A stretch of DNA of 38,232 nucleotides from assembly GCA_005843815.1 (NCBI GenBank), contig SZYA01000019.1, positions 1 to 38,232 on the forward strand, read 5' to 3'. The notes beneath the pieces were generated by a model. It saw nothing but the letters and a program-made list of their open reading frames with translations. It searched no databases and had not been told where the DNA came from. The stretch is from Chlorobium sp. (GTDB lineage: Bacteria; Bacteroidota; Chlorobiia; Chlorobiales; Chlorobiaceae). Position numbers and translations under genes: made by a program. This document shows, piece after piece, positions 1 through 8,990 of the stretch (the stretch's first letter is position 1; each line of letters begins with the position of its first letter).

Positions 1-1
1 C

Positions 2-235
2 GAGATCAAACAAAATATGAAACTGTCTGTTCAGGAGATCAGATTCAGTAAGAACAACCTTCAAGAGCTCCGCATCCATAAAGTCCAGTACGACATCAGT
101 TTTTGCCTCTACCCAAGTGTGGACGATATTTTCGTCAACGACACTCATCCACTTGGTATACCCGGCAGCTGGATGGCGGTTGTGCCAGTGATTTCTTTTT
201 GTTACGTCATGAGCTTGCAGTGATGCTTGATCCAT
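2..235 (-). CDS. Unrecognised protein, 5' part only (runs off window)
   Basis: An open frame on the minus strand starts at an ATG (235) and stays open for 78 codons to the window edge. It is absent from the ORF track because its stop lies outside. The translation begins MDQASLQAHDVTKRNHWHNR and contains GYTKWMSVVDENIVHTWVEA, which has a credible soluble-protein composition. The plus-strand ORF over the same bases (17..223) is Cys/Phe-rich and looks like its shadow. I do not recognise the family, and no signal peptide or membrane segment is visible. It is divergent from the GlmU-like gene, with about 280 bp between the two starts. It is probably real, but the function is unknown. Confidence 0.6.
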   Translation of the reverse strand, partial: MDQASLQAHDVTKRNHWHNRHPAAGYTKWMSVVDENIVHTWVEAKTDVVLDFMDAELLKVVLTESDLLNRQFHILFDL

Positions 236-257
236 TTGTTCTCCGCAGAATTGTGTG

Positions 258-311
258 ATTCCTGAATATTTCCACGCACTTCGGCGTGCAATAAAATTAT
301 TGCGCAGGAAT
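258..311. repeat. Nested inverted repeats between two divergent genes
   Basis: An outer 7-bp arm pair, ATTCCTG (258-264) and CAGGAAT (305-311), encloses two adjacent small palindromes: CACGC-ACTTCG-GCGTG (273-288) and GCAATAA-AA-TTATTGC (288-303). As drawn this is a three-way-junction shape. It lies in the 283-bp gap between the minus-strand gene starting at 235 and the plus-strand gene starting at 519, so it could be a regulatory site, a leader structure or a small dispersed repeat. The pairing is read directly from the sequence, and any function is inference. Nothing else recognisable was seen in 236-518. Confidence 0.4.
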
Positions 312-518
312 ATAGTCACCAATTGCTAGTTCTATAAAATAATCCTTGGTTACACTCTCTTTTTTTGATTTAAAAAACGTAATTTCACGCTTTGCCAGGT
401 GAGAAAATATTGAGGTGAACTGCTCTTATGGCCTGTTTTTTTATATTGGTTGGTGGCTTTGTTGCTGGTTCGCAGTCTGAGAGCTCCAAAAGTCTGAAAT
501 TTACTGAGTATTTGCAAT

Positions 519-1772
519 ATGCAGATTGTTGTTTTTGAGGATGCCAAGGTACTGGATCTACAGCCTCTTGTCAATCTTAAGCCGGTTTATGGTCTTTATA
601 CCGGTTTCCGCTCTCTTCAGGAGAAACTTGAACATTTAACAAGGGGGAGAGCGAAGCTTACCTATCACTTGCGGCGATATCTTGCTCAATTTTTCGCTGA
701 ACAGCATCCAGAGTCTCTGGTTAACAGGCTTGAAGAGAGGGATGTGTTGCTGGTAAATGGTCGTGTTGTCTGTGATGAGGCTGTCGCCCGAGCAATCACT
801 GAAGGTGCCTTTGATTCAGGCAAGGGCTACATGCTGGGCGATACTCTTCTGTTTGCCAGAGTTGACAGCTCTCTGTTGCTAACGGCTGACGGAGGTCTCA
901 TGCCAGATCTTTTTGATACATCCCGTCTAGTCCAGGAACTTGCCATTGAAACGGTAACAGGCTTTCGGGTCATTGAAAATCTTTGGGATGTCATTGCTTT
1001 TCATGCAGATGAACTTTTGCGGGATGCTGAAACGCTTGAGCTTGGTCGTATTGAGGGAGAGGTTCATCCCTCTGTCGCTATCGTCAATCGTTCAAATATC
1101 TATGTTGGCCCTGGAGCTGTAATTCGAGCAGGTGCAGTGCTTGATGCTGAAGAGGGATTTGTGGCTGTTGGTTCAGGTGCAATTGTAGAGCCTCAGGCGG
1201 TGTTGATGCAGAATGTATTTCTTGCTCCCTGGTCGAGGGTTAAAATTGGCTCCAAGGTCTTCAGTAATGTAGCCATTGGCATGGCCTCAAAAGTTGGTGG
1301 TGAGGTCGAGGACTCCCTTATTGAACCGTTTGCCAACAAGCAGCACGATGGCTTCCTTGGCCATTCCTATATCTCTTCCTGGTGTAATCTTGGCGCAGGT
1401 ACCAATACAAGCGATCTGAAGAATAACTACAGTCAGATAAAATTGAGTATTAATGGCCAAGTGTATAAGACGGGATTGCAGTTTCTTGGTTTGTTGATGG
1501 GTGACCACAGCAAGAGTTCTATCAATTCGATGTTCAATACCGGTACGGTGGTCGGCACGGGGGCAAATATTTTTGGCGGGGGATTTCCACCGAAAGAGGT
1601 ACCCTCTTTTTCATGGGGCGGGAGCGGCGGTTTTGAGAGCTATGATGTTGAAAAAGCAGTGGAAACGGCAATGATGGTGATGGAGCGCCGCAAGGTTACC
1701 ATGAGTAGCGCTTATGAATCCATGTTTCGTTTTGTCGCCGGGGCTGAGGGGGCGGTCCAGCCATTTATTTAA
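519..1772 (+). CDS. GlmU-like sugar-phosphate nucleotidyltransferase / acyltransferase
   Basis: This 417-aa protein resembles the alternative bacterial GlmU-like group (TIGR03991 type) common in Bacteroidota and Chlorobiota. Members are expected to make UDP-N-acetylglucosamine for peptidoglycan and LPS from glucosamine-1-phosphate. The N-terminal part (about 1-150) is a reduced nucleotidyltransferase-like domain opening MQIVVFEDAKVLDLQPL. The C-terminal half (about 180-380) has the hexapeptide-repeat rhythm of a left-handed beta-helix (e.g. VGPGAVIRAGAVLD) and a GlmU-like block LGAGTNTSDLKNNYSQIKL. The start fits the family, although no clear ribosome-binding site precedes it. trpG follows 23 bp downstream on the same strand. 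The exact sugar substrate cannot be read from the sequence. Confidence 0.85.
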   Translation: MQIVVFEDAKVLDLQPLVNLKPVYGLYTGFRSLQEKLEHLTRGRAKLTYHLRRYLAQFFAEQHPESLVNRLEERDVLLVNGRVVCDEAVARAITEGAFDSGKGYMLGDTLLFARVDSSLLLTADGGLMPDLFDTSRLVQELAIETVTGFRVIENLWDVIAFHADELLRDAETLELGRIEGEVHPSVAIVNRSNIYVGPGAVIRAGAVLDAEEGFVAVGSGAIVEPQAVLMQNVFLAPWSRVKIGSKVFSNVAIGMASKVGGEVEDSLIEPFANKQHDGFLGHSYISSWCNLGAGTNTSDLKNNYSQIKLSINGQVYKTGLQFLGLLMGDHSKSSINSMFNTGTVVGTGANIFGGGFPPKEVPSFSWGGSGGFESYDVEKAVETAMMVMERRKVTMSSAYESMFRFVAGAEGAVQPFI

Positions 1773-1795
1773 ACATTTATTAAGCCGGGTGGTGC

Positions 1796-2359
1796 ATGAT
1801 TTTGGTTGTTGATAACTATGATTCTTTTACCTATAATCTGGTGCAGTATATAGGCGAGACTGGGGAGACTGTTGAGGTGTGTCGTAACGATGAACTTTCG
1901 ATCGAGGCCGTTATTGCTAAAAATCCGGCAAAGATTGTTATCTCTCCTGGCCCGGGCACTCCTGATGATGCTGGAATTTCTGTTTCGCTGGTTCATGCCG
2001 TCAAGGGGAAGATTCCATTGCTCGGTGTTTGCCTGGGTCATCAGTCGATCGGGGTGGCTCTTGGTGGTGTCGTGGGGAGGGCGGCTCGCATTATGCATGG
2101 CAAGACCTCATTGGTTTTTCATGATGGATGCGGGATTTTCAGGGGAGTAGAAAATCCTTTTGTTGCTACACGTTATCATTCACTCATTGTTGAAAGAGAG
2201 TCGCTTCCATCATCACTTGTTGTTCGGGCCTGGAGTGATGACGGGGTGATTATGGGGATGGATTCCGAACAACTCAAGCTCTATGGTGTTCAGTTTCATC
2301 CTGAATCTATCATGACTGTTGAGGGAAAAAAAATTATACGGAATTTTCTCGAGTTGTGA
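1796..2359 (+). CDS. trpG: Anthranilate/aminodeoxychorismate synthase glutamine amidotransferase subunit
   Basis: This 187-aa class I glutamine amidotransferase releases ammonia from glutamine for anthranilate synthase (tryptophan) or aminodeoxychorismate synthase (folate). It starts MILVVDNYDSFTYNLVQYIG, has the oxyanion block SPGPGTPDDAG, the nucleophile motif GVCLGHQ, and the C-terminal His-Glu pair in QFHPES. Length and motifs are typical of TrpG/PabA. No trpE or pabB is adjacent, so TrpG and PabA cannot be separated here, and one protein may serve both pathways. Its last 26 bases overlap the 3' end of the convergent haem-binding gene. Confidence 0.93.
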   Translation: MILVVDNYDSFTYNLVQYIGETGETVEVCRNDELSIEAVIAKNPAKIVISPGPGTPDDAGISVSLVHAVKGKIPLLGVCLGHQSIGVALGGVVGRAARIMHGKTSLVFHDGCGIFRGVENPFVATRYHSLIVERESLPSSLVVRAWSDDGVIMGMDSEQLKLYGVQFHPESIMTVEGKKIIRNFLEL

Positions 2360-2777
2360 GCAACGATTCAAGCCATTTCAGCAGCAATTCGGTTTCACTG
2401 GTACTCAATTGAGCTTCTGGTTTTAAAAGGTGATAAAGTTGCTGATGAGCATTCCCTTTCTTCACTATAGTTCGAATTTTTTTTGCCAGTAACGGTGTTA
2501 TCTCATCGCTTTTCACGGTTGAAAAATTCAGGGCAGTTCGGCCTGATGAGACGAAACCGGTGACAAACCATGATGCGGGAGCTATGTAGGCAATCCGTGT
2601 CCATCGTGTTTCGTATGAGTGGCAGTCATAACAAGCTTTTTTCAGTAGGCTTGTTATAGTGTAAGGAATCTTGATTTTTGAGCTCGCAGGCGGATTGATA
2701 CGGTTGAGTGGAATAAACTGCACAAGTATCAACACGATGACTGACCAGCTTGCAATAGTTTTGCTTGAGTATGCCAT
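2334..2777 (-). CDS. Small exported haem-binding-domain protein (CXXCH)
   Basis: This 147-aa protein has an N-terminal hydrophobic segment (about residues 7-25, SWSVIVLILVQFIPL) that would act as a signal or membrane anchor. A single c-type haem motif follows in KKACYDCHSYETRW, then a Trp-rich stretch (APASWFVTGFV). This matches the Haem_bd (PF14376) small cytochrome-like family, often found in Bacteroidota and Chlorobiota periplasms. The partner is unknown. It converges on trpG with a 26-nt overlap and diverges from the HTH regulator 59 bp away. Confidence 0.8.
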   Translation of the reverse strand: MAYSSKTIASWSVIVLILVQFIPLNRINPPASSKIKIPYTITSLLKKACYDCHSYETRWTRIAYIAPASWFVTGFVSSGRTALNFSTVKSDEITPLLAKKIRTIVKKGNAHQQLYHLLKPEAQLSTSETELLLKWLESLLTTRENSV

Positions 2778-2836
2778 TAACTCTGGAGATCTTAGGGTAA
2801 TTATTGTTTTATTGTTAACTCTATACGACTATTTTT

Positions 2837-3172
2837 GTGATATTTCCATGTGAAAAAGCAGTATGGCACTACCTTCCCCAAATCAGGGCAGATCTTGCTC
2901 TCGGGCTTGTAAAAACCGGTATGACGCAAACCCAAGCGGCCAGAAAGCTTGGTGTTACTCCAGCGGCTGTTTCGCAGTATATCCATAAAAAACGGGGTAT
3001 GCAATCCCTGAAGAGCATGGCGTATTGTACTGAGATTGCGGATGCAGTCAAAAAAATCTGCCAAGGGGCCTCTATGGACGAGCTTCTTCGTATTGTCTGT
3101 AACTGCTGTCGTCTGATGCAAAAGGATGGATCGCAAGATACAGAGCTGTTCTGTTCTAAAGCTCAACAATGA
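2837..3172 (+). CDS. COG2522-type HTH transcriptional regulator, Cys-rich
   Basis: This 111-aa protein with a GTG start begins [20 protein letters not shown]. An XRE-type helix-turn-helix follows (about 28-55: [22 protein letters not shown]). The arrangement N-terminal FPCE, HTH, then a C-terminal Cys cluster (VCNCCRLM and LFCSK) matches a family of short regulators seen in archaea and some bacteria (COG2522 style). There are seven cysteines in 111 residues, which suggests metal, Fe-S or thiol sensing, but that is inference. The GTG start preserves the PCE motif; no strong ribosome-binding site is visible. The 3' end overlaps the end of convergent bshC by 17 nt. Confidence 0.75.
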   Translation: MIFPCEKAVWHYLPQIRADLALGLVKTGMTQTQAARKLGVTPAAVSQYIHKKRGMQSLKSMAYCTEIADAVKKICQGASMDELLRIVCNCCRLMQKDGSQDTELFCSKAQQ

Positions 3173-4847
3173 TATGTGCTTCAGTGGAGTGTCCGTTCAG
3201 CAGGTTTTTCAGTATATCGATAAGTTCCATGCCGTATTTATTCAGGTAGTAAAAAATATTGATGAGCCTCTCCTGGGGCAATCCCTCAGGAAAAAGCGCA
3301 GTTTCTGCTTTCAGTATCTGCTCAAGCAGCTCTTCATGCTTGCGTCTGCTTGCTTTCCATACTTTTTGTTCTATACCTTCTACAATTTTTCCTGACTGGA
3401 CTGATGAAGCTGCCAGAAGTGGTTCAAGAGTAGGATCTATCTTTGCAAGTACTGGTCCTAGTGCTGCAAAAGCTTTGCGGATCTCCTCTTTGGTCTCTTC
3501 GAACAGCCTCTCTAATTCAGGGTTTTCAGAGATGCCGACGGCGTTTTTTTTCAGTTGTTGCAGATCTCCGAATATTGCATGGTAAATCTGCTTGCGCGAA
3601 AAACCTGGTCTCCCCGTGACCTGGAGCAGTTTGTCCATGATCTTGCTTATTTTTGGTTCCACCAGGGTAAAGCTCCCTCTTGGAATAATAAATGGCATGG
3701 TGATGCCGAACAGTTCGTAATTTGTCCGGTATTGTGCCAGATAGCTCACCTCTCCCGGGCCGGCAATGCAGGCAAAGGTGGGCAACACATAATCCTGGAC
3801 AATCGGTCTCAGCACAACATTTGGGCTGAATCGCTCTGGATGATCCTGACACAGCTCAAGGATCTGATGTCGTGAATAGCGCTGTTTGTCGGGCACAATC
3901 AAAAAGGTATCCTCTGAAGGCTGCTCTATTTTTTGTCGTTGTCCCTGCTGGTTGATATAATAAAGGTTGACCGCTCTTGGTTTTGTCTGGGCTGAGTATC
4001 CAAGATGTTCAAGTCGGGTGCTTTGTGCAATCACGTTATAGGATGATGCTGGAGCGGACGAGAGCTCTTTCAGGAAAATGTTTGCCGAAAGCTTTTTGAA
4101 CTCGGGATCCTGGCTCGACAGCAGAATCAGTGGTTGCTGACTGAAGAGCCGCATCATGGTGCTGGCAAAACTGATTTCAAAAGTACTTCCTGGATAATAG
4201 CACTCCCTCAGGATATCCGAGATGCTCTGCTTGTAGGCAGAATCGGGCAGGAGGCGGAGAAACTCTTCGACTGTTCGGCTGATCTCTTCGCTGAAGCAGG
4301 AGTTTGCAACCATCTGGTCAGCCATTCGTCTGTAGGGCTCCTGTCTTAAGTGTACTACCTGATTTTCCGAAAAAATTGCGGTGTGTGCCGACTCCTCATA
4401 ATCGTGGTCTTCACCTTCGAGCCAGAAGATGGGAACAAAATCGTATTCGGGAAAGAGAGCTTTCTGGCGTTCAGCAAAAATAATGGCAGTTAACGCCTTA
4501 TAGATGGTGTAGAGTGGTCCGGTAAAGAGGCCAAGTTGCTGGCCGGTAACAATGGCCATACATCGTGGTGATCGGAGCTTTTCAATCGCTTTGAGTTGAA
4601 GTGCAGTACCTCCCCAGCGGCTGTTTTGCCGCGAAAGAAGCCGAACAAGAGTCTCCCGATGAAATGTTCTCGAACTCAGAAGCCCAAGCTGGCGGTAATA
4701 ATCAGCTTCTCGTTGATAATCGAGGTGAAAACTTCCGGTCATTAACTCTTCACGTTCCGGACTCTCTGAGGTGTAGTCACGGAAAAGCTTTGAAAATCCT
4801 TTTTTTGGTGTCAGGATCTGTTTATAGTCAAGCAGAAAGGTGTTCAC
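3156..4847 (-). CDS. bshC: Putative bacillithiol biosynthesis cysteine-adding enzyme BshC
   Basis: This 563-aa protein of the BshC (former DUF2317) family is thought to add cysteine to glucosaminyl-malate, the last step of bacillithiol synthesis. Green sulfur bacteria are known to use an N-methylated bacillithiol. Visible family features are [18 protein letters not shown] (about 110-130), [14 protein letters not shown] (about 160-175), and the C-terminal [10 protein letters not shown]. Length is slightly above the usual 530-545. The GTG start lies only 4 nt after the surE stop, so the two genes are probably cotranscribed and translationally coupled. The gene ends in a short convergent overlap with the HTH regulator. 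Confidence 0.9.
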   Translation of the reverse strand: MNTFLLDYKQILTPKKGFSKLFRDYTSESPEREELMTGSFHLDYQREADYYRQLGLLSSRTFHRETLVRLLSRQNSRWGGTALQLKAIEKLRSPRCMAIVTGQQLGLFTGPLYTIYKALTAIIFAERQKALFPEYDFVPIFWLEGEDHDYEESAHTAIFSENQVVHLRQEPYRRMADQMVANSCFSEEISRTVEEFLRLLPDSAYKQSISDILRECYYPGSTFEISFASTMMRLFSQQPLILLSSQDPEFKKLSANIFLKELSSAPASSYNVIAQSTRLEHLGYSAQTKPRAVNLYYINQQGQRQKIEQPSEDTFLIVPDKQRYSRHQILELCQDHPERFSPNVVLRPIVQDYVLPTFACIAGPGEVSYLAQYRTNYELFGITMPFIIPRGSFTLVEPKISKIMDKLLQVTGRPGFSRKQIYHAIFGDLQQLKKNAVGISENPELERLFEETKEEIRKAFAALGPVLAKIDPTLEPLLAASSVQSGKIVEGIEQKVWKASRRKHEELLEQILKAETALFPEGLPQERLINIFYYLNKYGMELIDILKNLLNGHSTEAHIIVEL

Positions 4848-4851
4848 GCGT

Positions 4852-5649
4852 CTATTTTTGCAGGTTCCATTGTTTGAGGGTACTGAGATAGCTGTGGTTG
4901 GTCAGATCGCACGACACCGGTGTTACGGTGACATAGTTGTGGCGAACAGCAAATTCATCTTTTTGCAACGTATCATCCAGGAGTTGCAACGTTCCGCTCA
5001 GCCAGTAGTAGGGGTTTCCGAACATATCGTGCCGTTCAATGGCATCCTCCTGCCAGCGTGAACGTCCCTGTTCGGTGATCACGATTCCGGCAATATCCGA
5101 TTCCGGCACATTTGGAATGTTGGAAGAGAGAATGGTATCTGTCGGGAGGCCCTCAAGGAGTACTTTTTTTGCCAGTTTGCGAGCAAATTTTGCGGCGTAG
5201 GAGAAGTCTGCATGTTCGTAGGTGGTCAGCGAAAAAGCCAGAGAGGTAATTCCCTGGATTGCCCCCTCAAGCGCCGCCGCTATGGTTCCCGAATAGATGG
5301 TATTGATGGCAGTGTTACTGCCATAGTTGATGCCCGAAACAATAAGGTCAGGTTTTGATGGCAGGATGTGACTCAGGGCAACCTTAATGCAGTCAACAGG
5401 GGTTCCGGAGACAGTGTAACCGAAAAAATGGCCGTTTTTCAGAAACTTCTTGATTCTCAGAGGTGTGCCGAGGGTCATGGCGTGGCTCATTCCGCTGTGG
5501 GGCTCTGCCGGAGCCACAACGGTGACTCGTCCAATTTTTTTCATTGCCGCAGCAAGTGCGTGGATACCATCACCTTCAATGCCATCATCATTACAGACCA
5601 GTATATGAGGTTTGTGGGGAGTAGTCAATGTATTCTGTTCGGCTGTCAT
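4852..5649 (-). CDS. surE: 5'/3'-nucleotidase SurE
   Basis: This 265-aa SurE-family phosphatase removes phosphate from nucleoside monophosphates in a metal-dependent reaction. The N-terminal metal site [14 protein letters not shown] (about 15-28), the [15 protein letters not shown] block, [11 protein letters not shown] and SGINYGSNT are all classical SurE motifs. Length is typical. The gene is followed 4 nt later by bshC on the same strand. About 300 bp upstream is non-coding, and its promoter is expected there. No ribosome-binding site stands out before the chosen ATG. Confidence 0.93.
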   Translation of the reverse strand: MTAEQNTLTTPHKPHILVCNDDGIEGDGIHALAAAMKKIGRVTVVAPAEPHSGMSHAMTLGTPLRIKKFLKNGHFFGYTVSGTPVDCIKVALSHILPSKPDLIVSGINYGSNTAINTIYSGTIAAALEGAIQGITSLAFSLTTYEHADFSYAAKFARKLAKKVLLEGLPTDTILSSNIPNVPESDIAGIVITEQGRSRWQEDAIERHDMFGNPYYWLSGTLQLLDDTLQKDEFAVRHNYVTVTPVSCDLTNHSYLSTLKQWNLQK

Positions 5650-5945
5650 GAGAATGTTCTTGCATCAGTTGTCGCCATGGATGGGCGCTTCAGAGGGTAA
5701 AAATATAAAAAACTTCTCCTTAAACCATCAACTAACAATAAATAATAAAAGAAATTCACTCATCCTCTTTTCTCTATTGAAAAAGAGATGGCCATGCTTT
5801 TTTCTCTTTTCTTGCTATTACTTTAGTTCAGTTCGTCTCTTATGATTTTCATTGAACGGGTCAATAGGATCGTGTGGCAAAATTGTCGGTATATTTATTC
5901 GGTTTGTGTATTTTCTCTTTAACCATTAAACAGGAAGGGTGTCGT
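5650..5945. other. Intergenic gap, AT-rich, no gene found
   Basis: This gap lies between divergent surE and the small lipoprotein gene. It is AT-rich and includes a possible weak inverted repeat AAAAGAGA / TCTCTTTT around 5778-5810. It probably holds the promoters of both neighbours, but no element could be assigned confidently. The ORF 5612..5845 (+) in it is Phe/Ser-rich and looks spurious. Confidence 0.4.
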
Positions 5946-6125
5946 ATGAGTCTCAAATTATTTTTGGTTATAGCGTCAATCGCGGTTTCGCTGGCGGGTT
6001 GTGTTGGTGAACGATATGAAATTGTTGGCGCTGGAAGCTCTTGTGCGTATAAAATGGATCGGGATTCAGGCCAAGTATGGTTTATCTCGCCGGAAGGTGA
6101 ACGGAAGCTTCGTCTTGTTCCGTGA
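5946..6125 (+). CDS. Small lipoprotein, 59 aa
   Basis: The ORF track begins this frame at 5874, but the better start is the ATG at 5946. It is preceded by an AGGAAGG ribosome-binding site at about 9 nt and gives a proper lipoprotein signal, MSLKLFLVIASIAVSLAGC, with lipobox LAGC. The mature part is only about 41 residues (ERYEIVGAGSSCAYKMD...), with one further Cys. Such short lipoproteins are usually envelope-anchored, and no function is recognised. Its stop is 12 bp from the end of the convergent patatin gene. Confidence 0.75.
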   Translation: MSLKLFLVIASIAVSLAGCVGERYEIVGAGSSCAYKMDRDSGQVWFISPEGERKLRLVP

Positions 6126-6137
6126 GACCATGCTGTT

Positions 6138-8948
6138 TCAAAAGGTATGGCCAATGCTGAAATAGAGGATTGTTTCGGAAAGTTTTGAGGCAGGAGAGGC
6201 CGTAGCATGATTTTGTTCAGGAAAAGGGATGATTTTAGAGATAGTGAGCCTTGCCGGGCCAACTGGAGTTTCCAATATTATGCTTGTTCCGATACCCTGC
6301 ATCAAAGAGGAGACAGAGATATTGTCCATCTGTTCCCATGCATTTCCAATGTTGTAATGCAAAAACAGTGATGTTGGAAAGAGAATTTCAAACGTTGGTT
6401 TATACCCAAGTTGCATGCCGGCAGCAGCCATATTGTTGCAGGGGAGGGCATTCTCTTTCAGTCCGATGAAGCGCTGACTGTAGGTGGTTCCAGCTCCCCC
6501 GATGAAAAATTTCTCTGACGGAAGCATATTGTTGCTGCTTAAACCAAAAAGCCCTGAAAGCTGAAAGGTAACTTTGCTGGTGAGACGAATATTTTTTTCA
6601 TGGTTCCCCGATACCTGCCAGAACAGGTCATGATTGTCAAACAGGGCTGTTGTTAGTGAATATCTGATATTTGTGCAGCTTCCTGATGTGGGTATGAGAG
6701 CATTATTTCTTGAATCAAGAGTAAATTGTGTTCCGATGGAGAGCATGGTACTGTTGGAGTTCCCAAGCTCGGCAACTGAACTCTTTTCTCCATAGAATTG
6801 TGCATTTTGAAAAGTTATATCGGCAATAAACTGTCCATTTTTACGGATTCTGGTTCCAAAGGCGTGGTTAATGCCATATTTTTGGATGCCGTAATTGTTC
6901 GTGTTGCCTGTTGACTCAAGGTGCTCAAAAACATGCTGGTCATAGAAGATTCTGGAAGACATGGTCAGATGTGATGAGCCGATGCGCGGTATGGAGAGTT
7001 CAATGTTTGCACGGGAGCCGTTCCGTCCTGTTTTCAACCAGCCTCCGATGGAGCTGGTTGTTCCTCTAAAATTTTCATTTCTGATATCAACAAGGAATTG
7101 GGCATCATTTGTTTCATCATAGCGCAATCCCAGTCGCAACACTGAGGCTGGTTTTTCTTCAAGAGAAAACCAGAGGTGATGATTTCTGTCGGGCCGGGAG
7201 GCATCAGGAGGTTCTGCAGAGATGGATACCCTGTTAAAGACCCCTGTTTCATAAAGATTGTCCACCGATTCCTCAGCCTTGAGGATATTGAGTGGCTGAG
7301 TACTGTCAATTTTTATCTCTCGTGTTATTGGTGTGATTTTTGTTAAATGTTTGTCACTGCGGATATTCATACCTCCAGGCTTTCCGGAAGAGAGGGTTAT
7401 TTCAAGCAAGCCTCTCTCTATAGTTGTTTTTTCGATGGTTACAAGGCTGTATCCTCTTTTTCGGTATTTACTAATCAGGTTTTCAAGCGCTTTAGTCGCG
7501 GTAGTGTTCGTATAGAACTCTCCTTTCACCGGTTGGAAGCACTCATCAATCTCTTCTTTTGACACGATGTTTTGTGGCCCTCCCACTAGAGTTACCGTGG
7601 TTATGGCTGGAAGTGGGTGAAGATGAAAGAGAACTGTTTTGTTCTCCTTGTTGAGTTCAGCAAAAACTCTGGTAAAGAGATCTGTTGCCAGCAGCTCCTG
7701 AAGGGTTTTGTTCAGGTCGGTTGCCTTGAGGAGAATGGGGGCAATTATTGGCTCAAGTTGAGGATTATTGTGCTCAAAAAGAGATTTTTTTGAATAGTAT
7801 TTGATAGCGGTGGCCGGGAGACTTTTTCTTTCGATACCCTGTCTTATCTTTAGTGCCTCAGCTTTACCCTTGGCATAACCAGCCTCGATCAGCGCATTAA
7901 TATTGGAAAAATCGGTGGCTTTATGGTTGCTGAGATCGGGAGTGATAACGATATCAGCTTTTGCAAGTTGTGCCGGATATTGTAATTTTGTGAGAATGGT
8001 CATGGATTGATCCATTGTTTTCCAGGGGAGATCAAGCTCTTCGCCGGTTGCATACATGCTGCCGCGCGTGTCGACCGCGATTTTGTAGTCAGCGTTAAAG
8101 ATTTCAAGTTCATCGACCGGAAGATTTGCAACCAGCCCGCCATCAACCAGATGAAAGTTATTCTGGATGATTGGTTCATAGAGAATAGGAATGGTGCTGC
8201 TTGCCCGCATTGCCTCCGAAAGCGATCCCGAAGAGAGTGAAACCCGCATTCCTGAAACGAGATCGGTCGCTATCGCTTTGAAATTGACAGGGAGGGATGA
8301 AAAATCACCTGAAGAGTGATACAGGGCGTTCAGAGTCAGAATGTCAAGTTTTCCGGTTATCTTTTGAGCGGAATTCAGCGATTTTGGGATGAGCAGTTTC
8401 AATTTATTAAAACGGATCGCAATTGATGCCCGGTCCCGGATTTGCTGCTGTTCAAGAAATATATTTGATCTGGCGTAATCAGTGTTGAGAGAAATAATGG
8501 ATTCCCATGGGATGGTCTGGACGATCTTTTCAAGTTCCGACGGACTGTATCCGCAACTGTAGAGGCCTCCTATAATGGCGCCTATGCTTGTACCTGCGAT
8601 ATAGTCAACGGCAATACCCTCTTCCTCAAATGCCTTGAGGATGCCAATTTGTGCAAGCCCATTGGCTCCTCCACCTGAAAGTGCAATGCCTGTGCTCTTT
8701 CTTGCAGGTCTCATGGAATTGAACAGGGCGTATCGGCGGCGGGGAAGTTTGAGCGTGTCTGGATAGACAAGAGTGCCCTGCGATGCTGTCGCATCAAGAG
8801 ATGTTGCCATTTCCGTCAGGAGTGCGCCGATGAGCAGCACTGTCATCAAGAGAGCTGTTCTGATATTCAACAAAAGTGTTGCTCCTGGTTCATAGTCCTG
8901 TAAAAAGGTTATATTCAGGCTGTTTTTGAGATCTGAAGCTGACTTCAT
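6138..8948 (-). CDS. Patatin-like phospholipase fused to POTRA and BamA-type outer-membrane barrel
   Basis: This 936-aa protein has a hydrophobic N-terminal segment (about 27-47), a patatin domain and a C-terminal surface-antigen (Omp85) barrel. The patatin domain (about 85-290) has the oxyanion loop SGGGANG, the nucleophile elbow GTSIG (Ser about 121) and the catalytic Asp in VDGGLVANLP. A POTRA-like region follows (about 440-580), then the barrel, ending in an aromatic residue (YFSIGHTF) as outer-membrane proteins do. The architecture resembles PlpD-type phospholipases (type Vd secretion). AAGG about 8 nt upstream supports the start, but the signal segment then sits unusually deep, so an internal start is possible. 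The gene is divergent from accD across about 40 bp. Confidence 0.88.
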   Translation of the reverse strand: MKSASDLKNSLNITFLQDYEPGATLLLNIRTALLMTVLLIGALLTEMATSLDATASQGTLVYPDTLKLPRRRYALFNSMRPARKSTGIALSGGGANGLAQIGILKAFEEEGIAVDYIAGTSIGAIIGGLYSCGYSPSELEKIVQTIPWESIISLNTDYARSNIFLEQQQIRDRASIAIRFNKLKLLIPKSLNSAQKITGKLDILTLNALYHSSGDFSSLPVNFKAIATDLVSGMRVSLSSGSLSEAMRASSTIPILYEPIIQNNFHLVDGGLVANLPVDELEIFNADYKIAVDTRGSMYATGEELDLPWKTMDQSMTILTKLQYPAQLAKADIVITPDLSNHKATDFSNINALIEAGYAKGKAEALKIRQGIERKSLPATAIKYYSKKSLFEHNNPQLEPIIAPILLKATDLNKTLQELLATDLFTRVFAELNKENKTVLFHLHPLPAITTVTLVGGPQNIVSKEEIDECFQPVKGEFYTNTTATKALENLISKYRKRGYSLVTIEKTTIERGLLEITLSSGKPGGMNIRSDKHLTKITPITREIKIDSTQPLNILKAEESVDNLYETGVFNRVSISAEPPDASRPDRNHHLWFSLEEKPASVLRLGLRYDETNDAQFLVDIRNENFRGTTSSIGGWLKTGRNGSRANIELSIPRIGSSHLTMSSRIFYDQHVFEHLESTGNTNNYGIQKYGINHAFGTRIRKNGQFIADITFQNAQFYGEKSSVAELGNSNSTMLSIGTQFTLDSRNNALIPTSGSCTNIRYSLTTALFDNHDLFWQVSGNHEKNIRLTSKVTFQLSGLFGLSSNNMLPSEKFFIGGAGTTYSQRFIGLKENALPCNNMAAAGMQLGYKPTFEILFPTSLFLHYNIGNAWEQMDNISVSSLMQGIGTSIILETPVGPARLTISKIIPFPEQNHATASPASKLSETILYFSIGHTF

Positions 8949-8990
8949 ATCTTGAGCCTTAATGTATAATCTTTACTCTTCATTGTGAAA

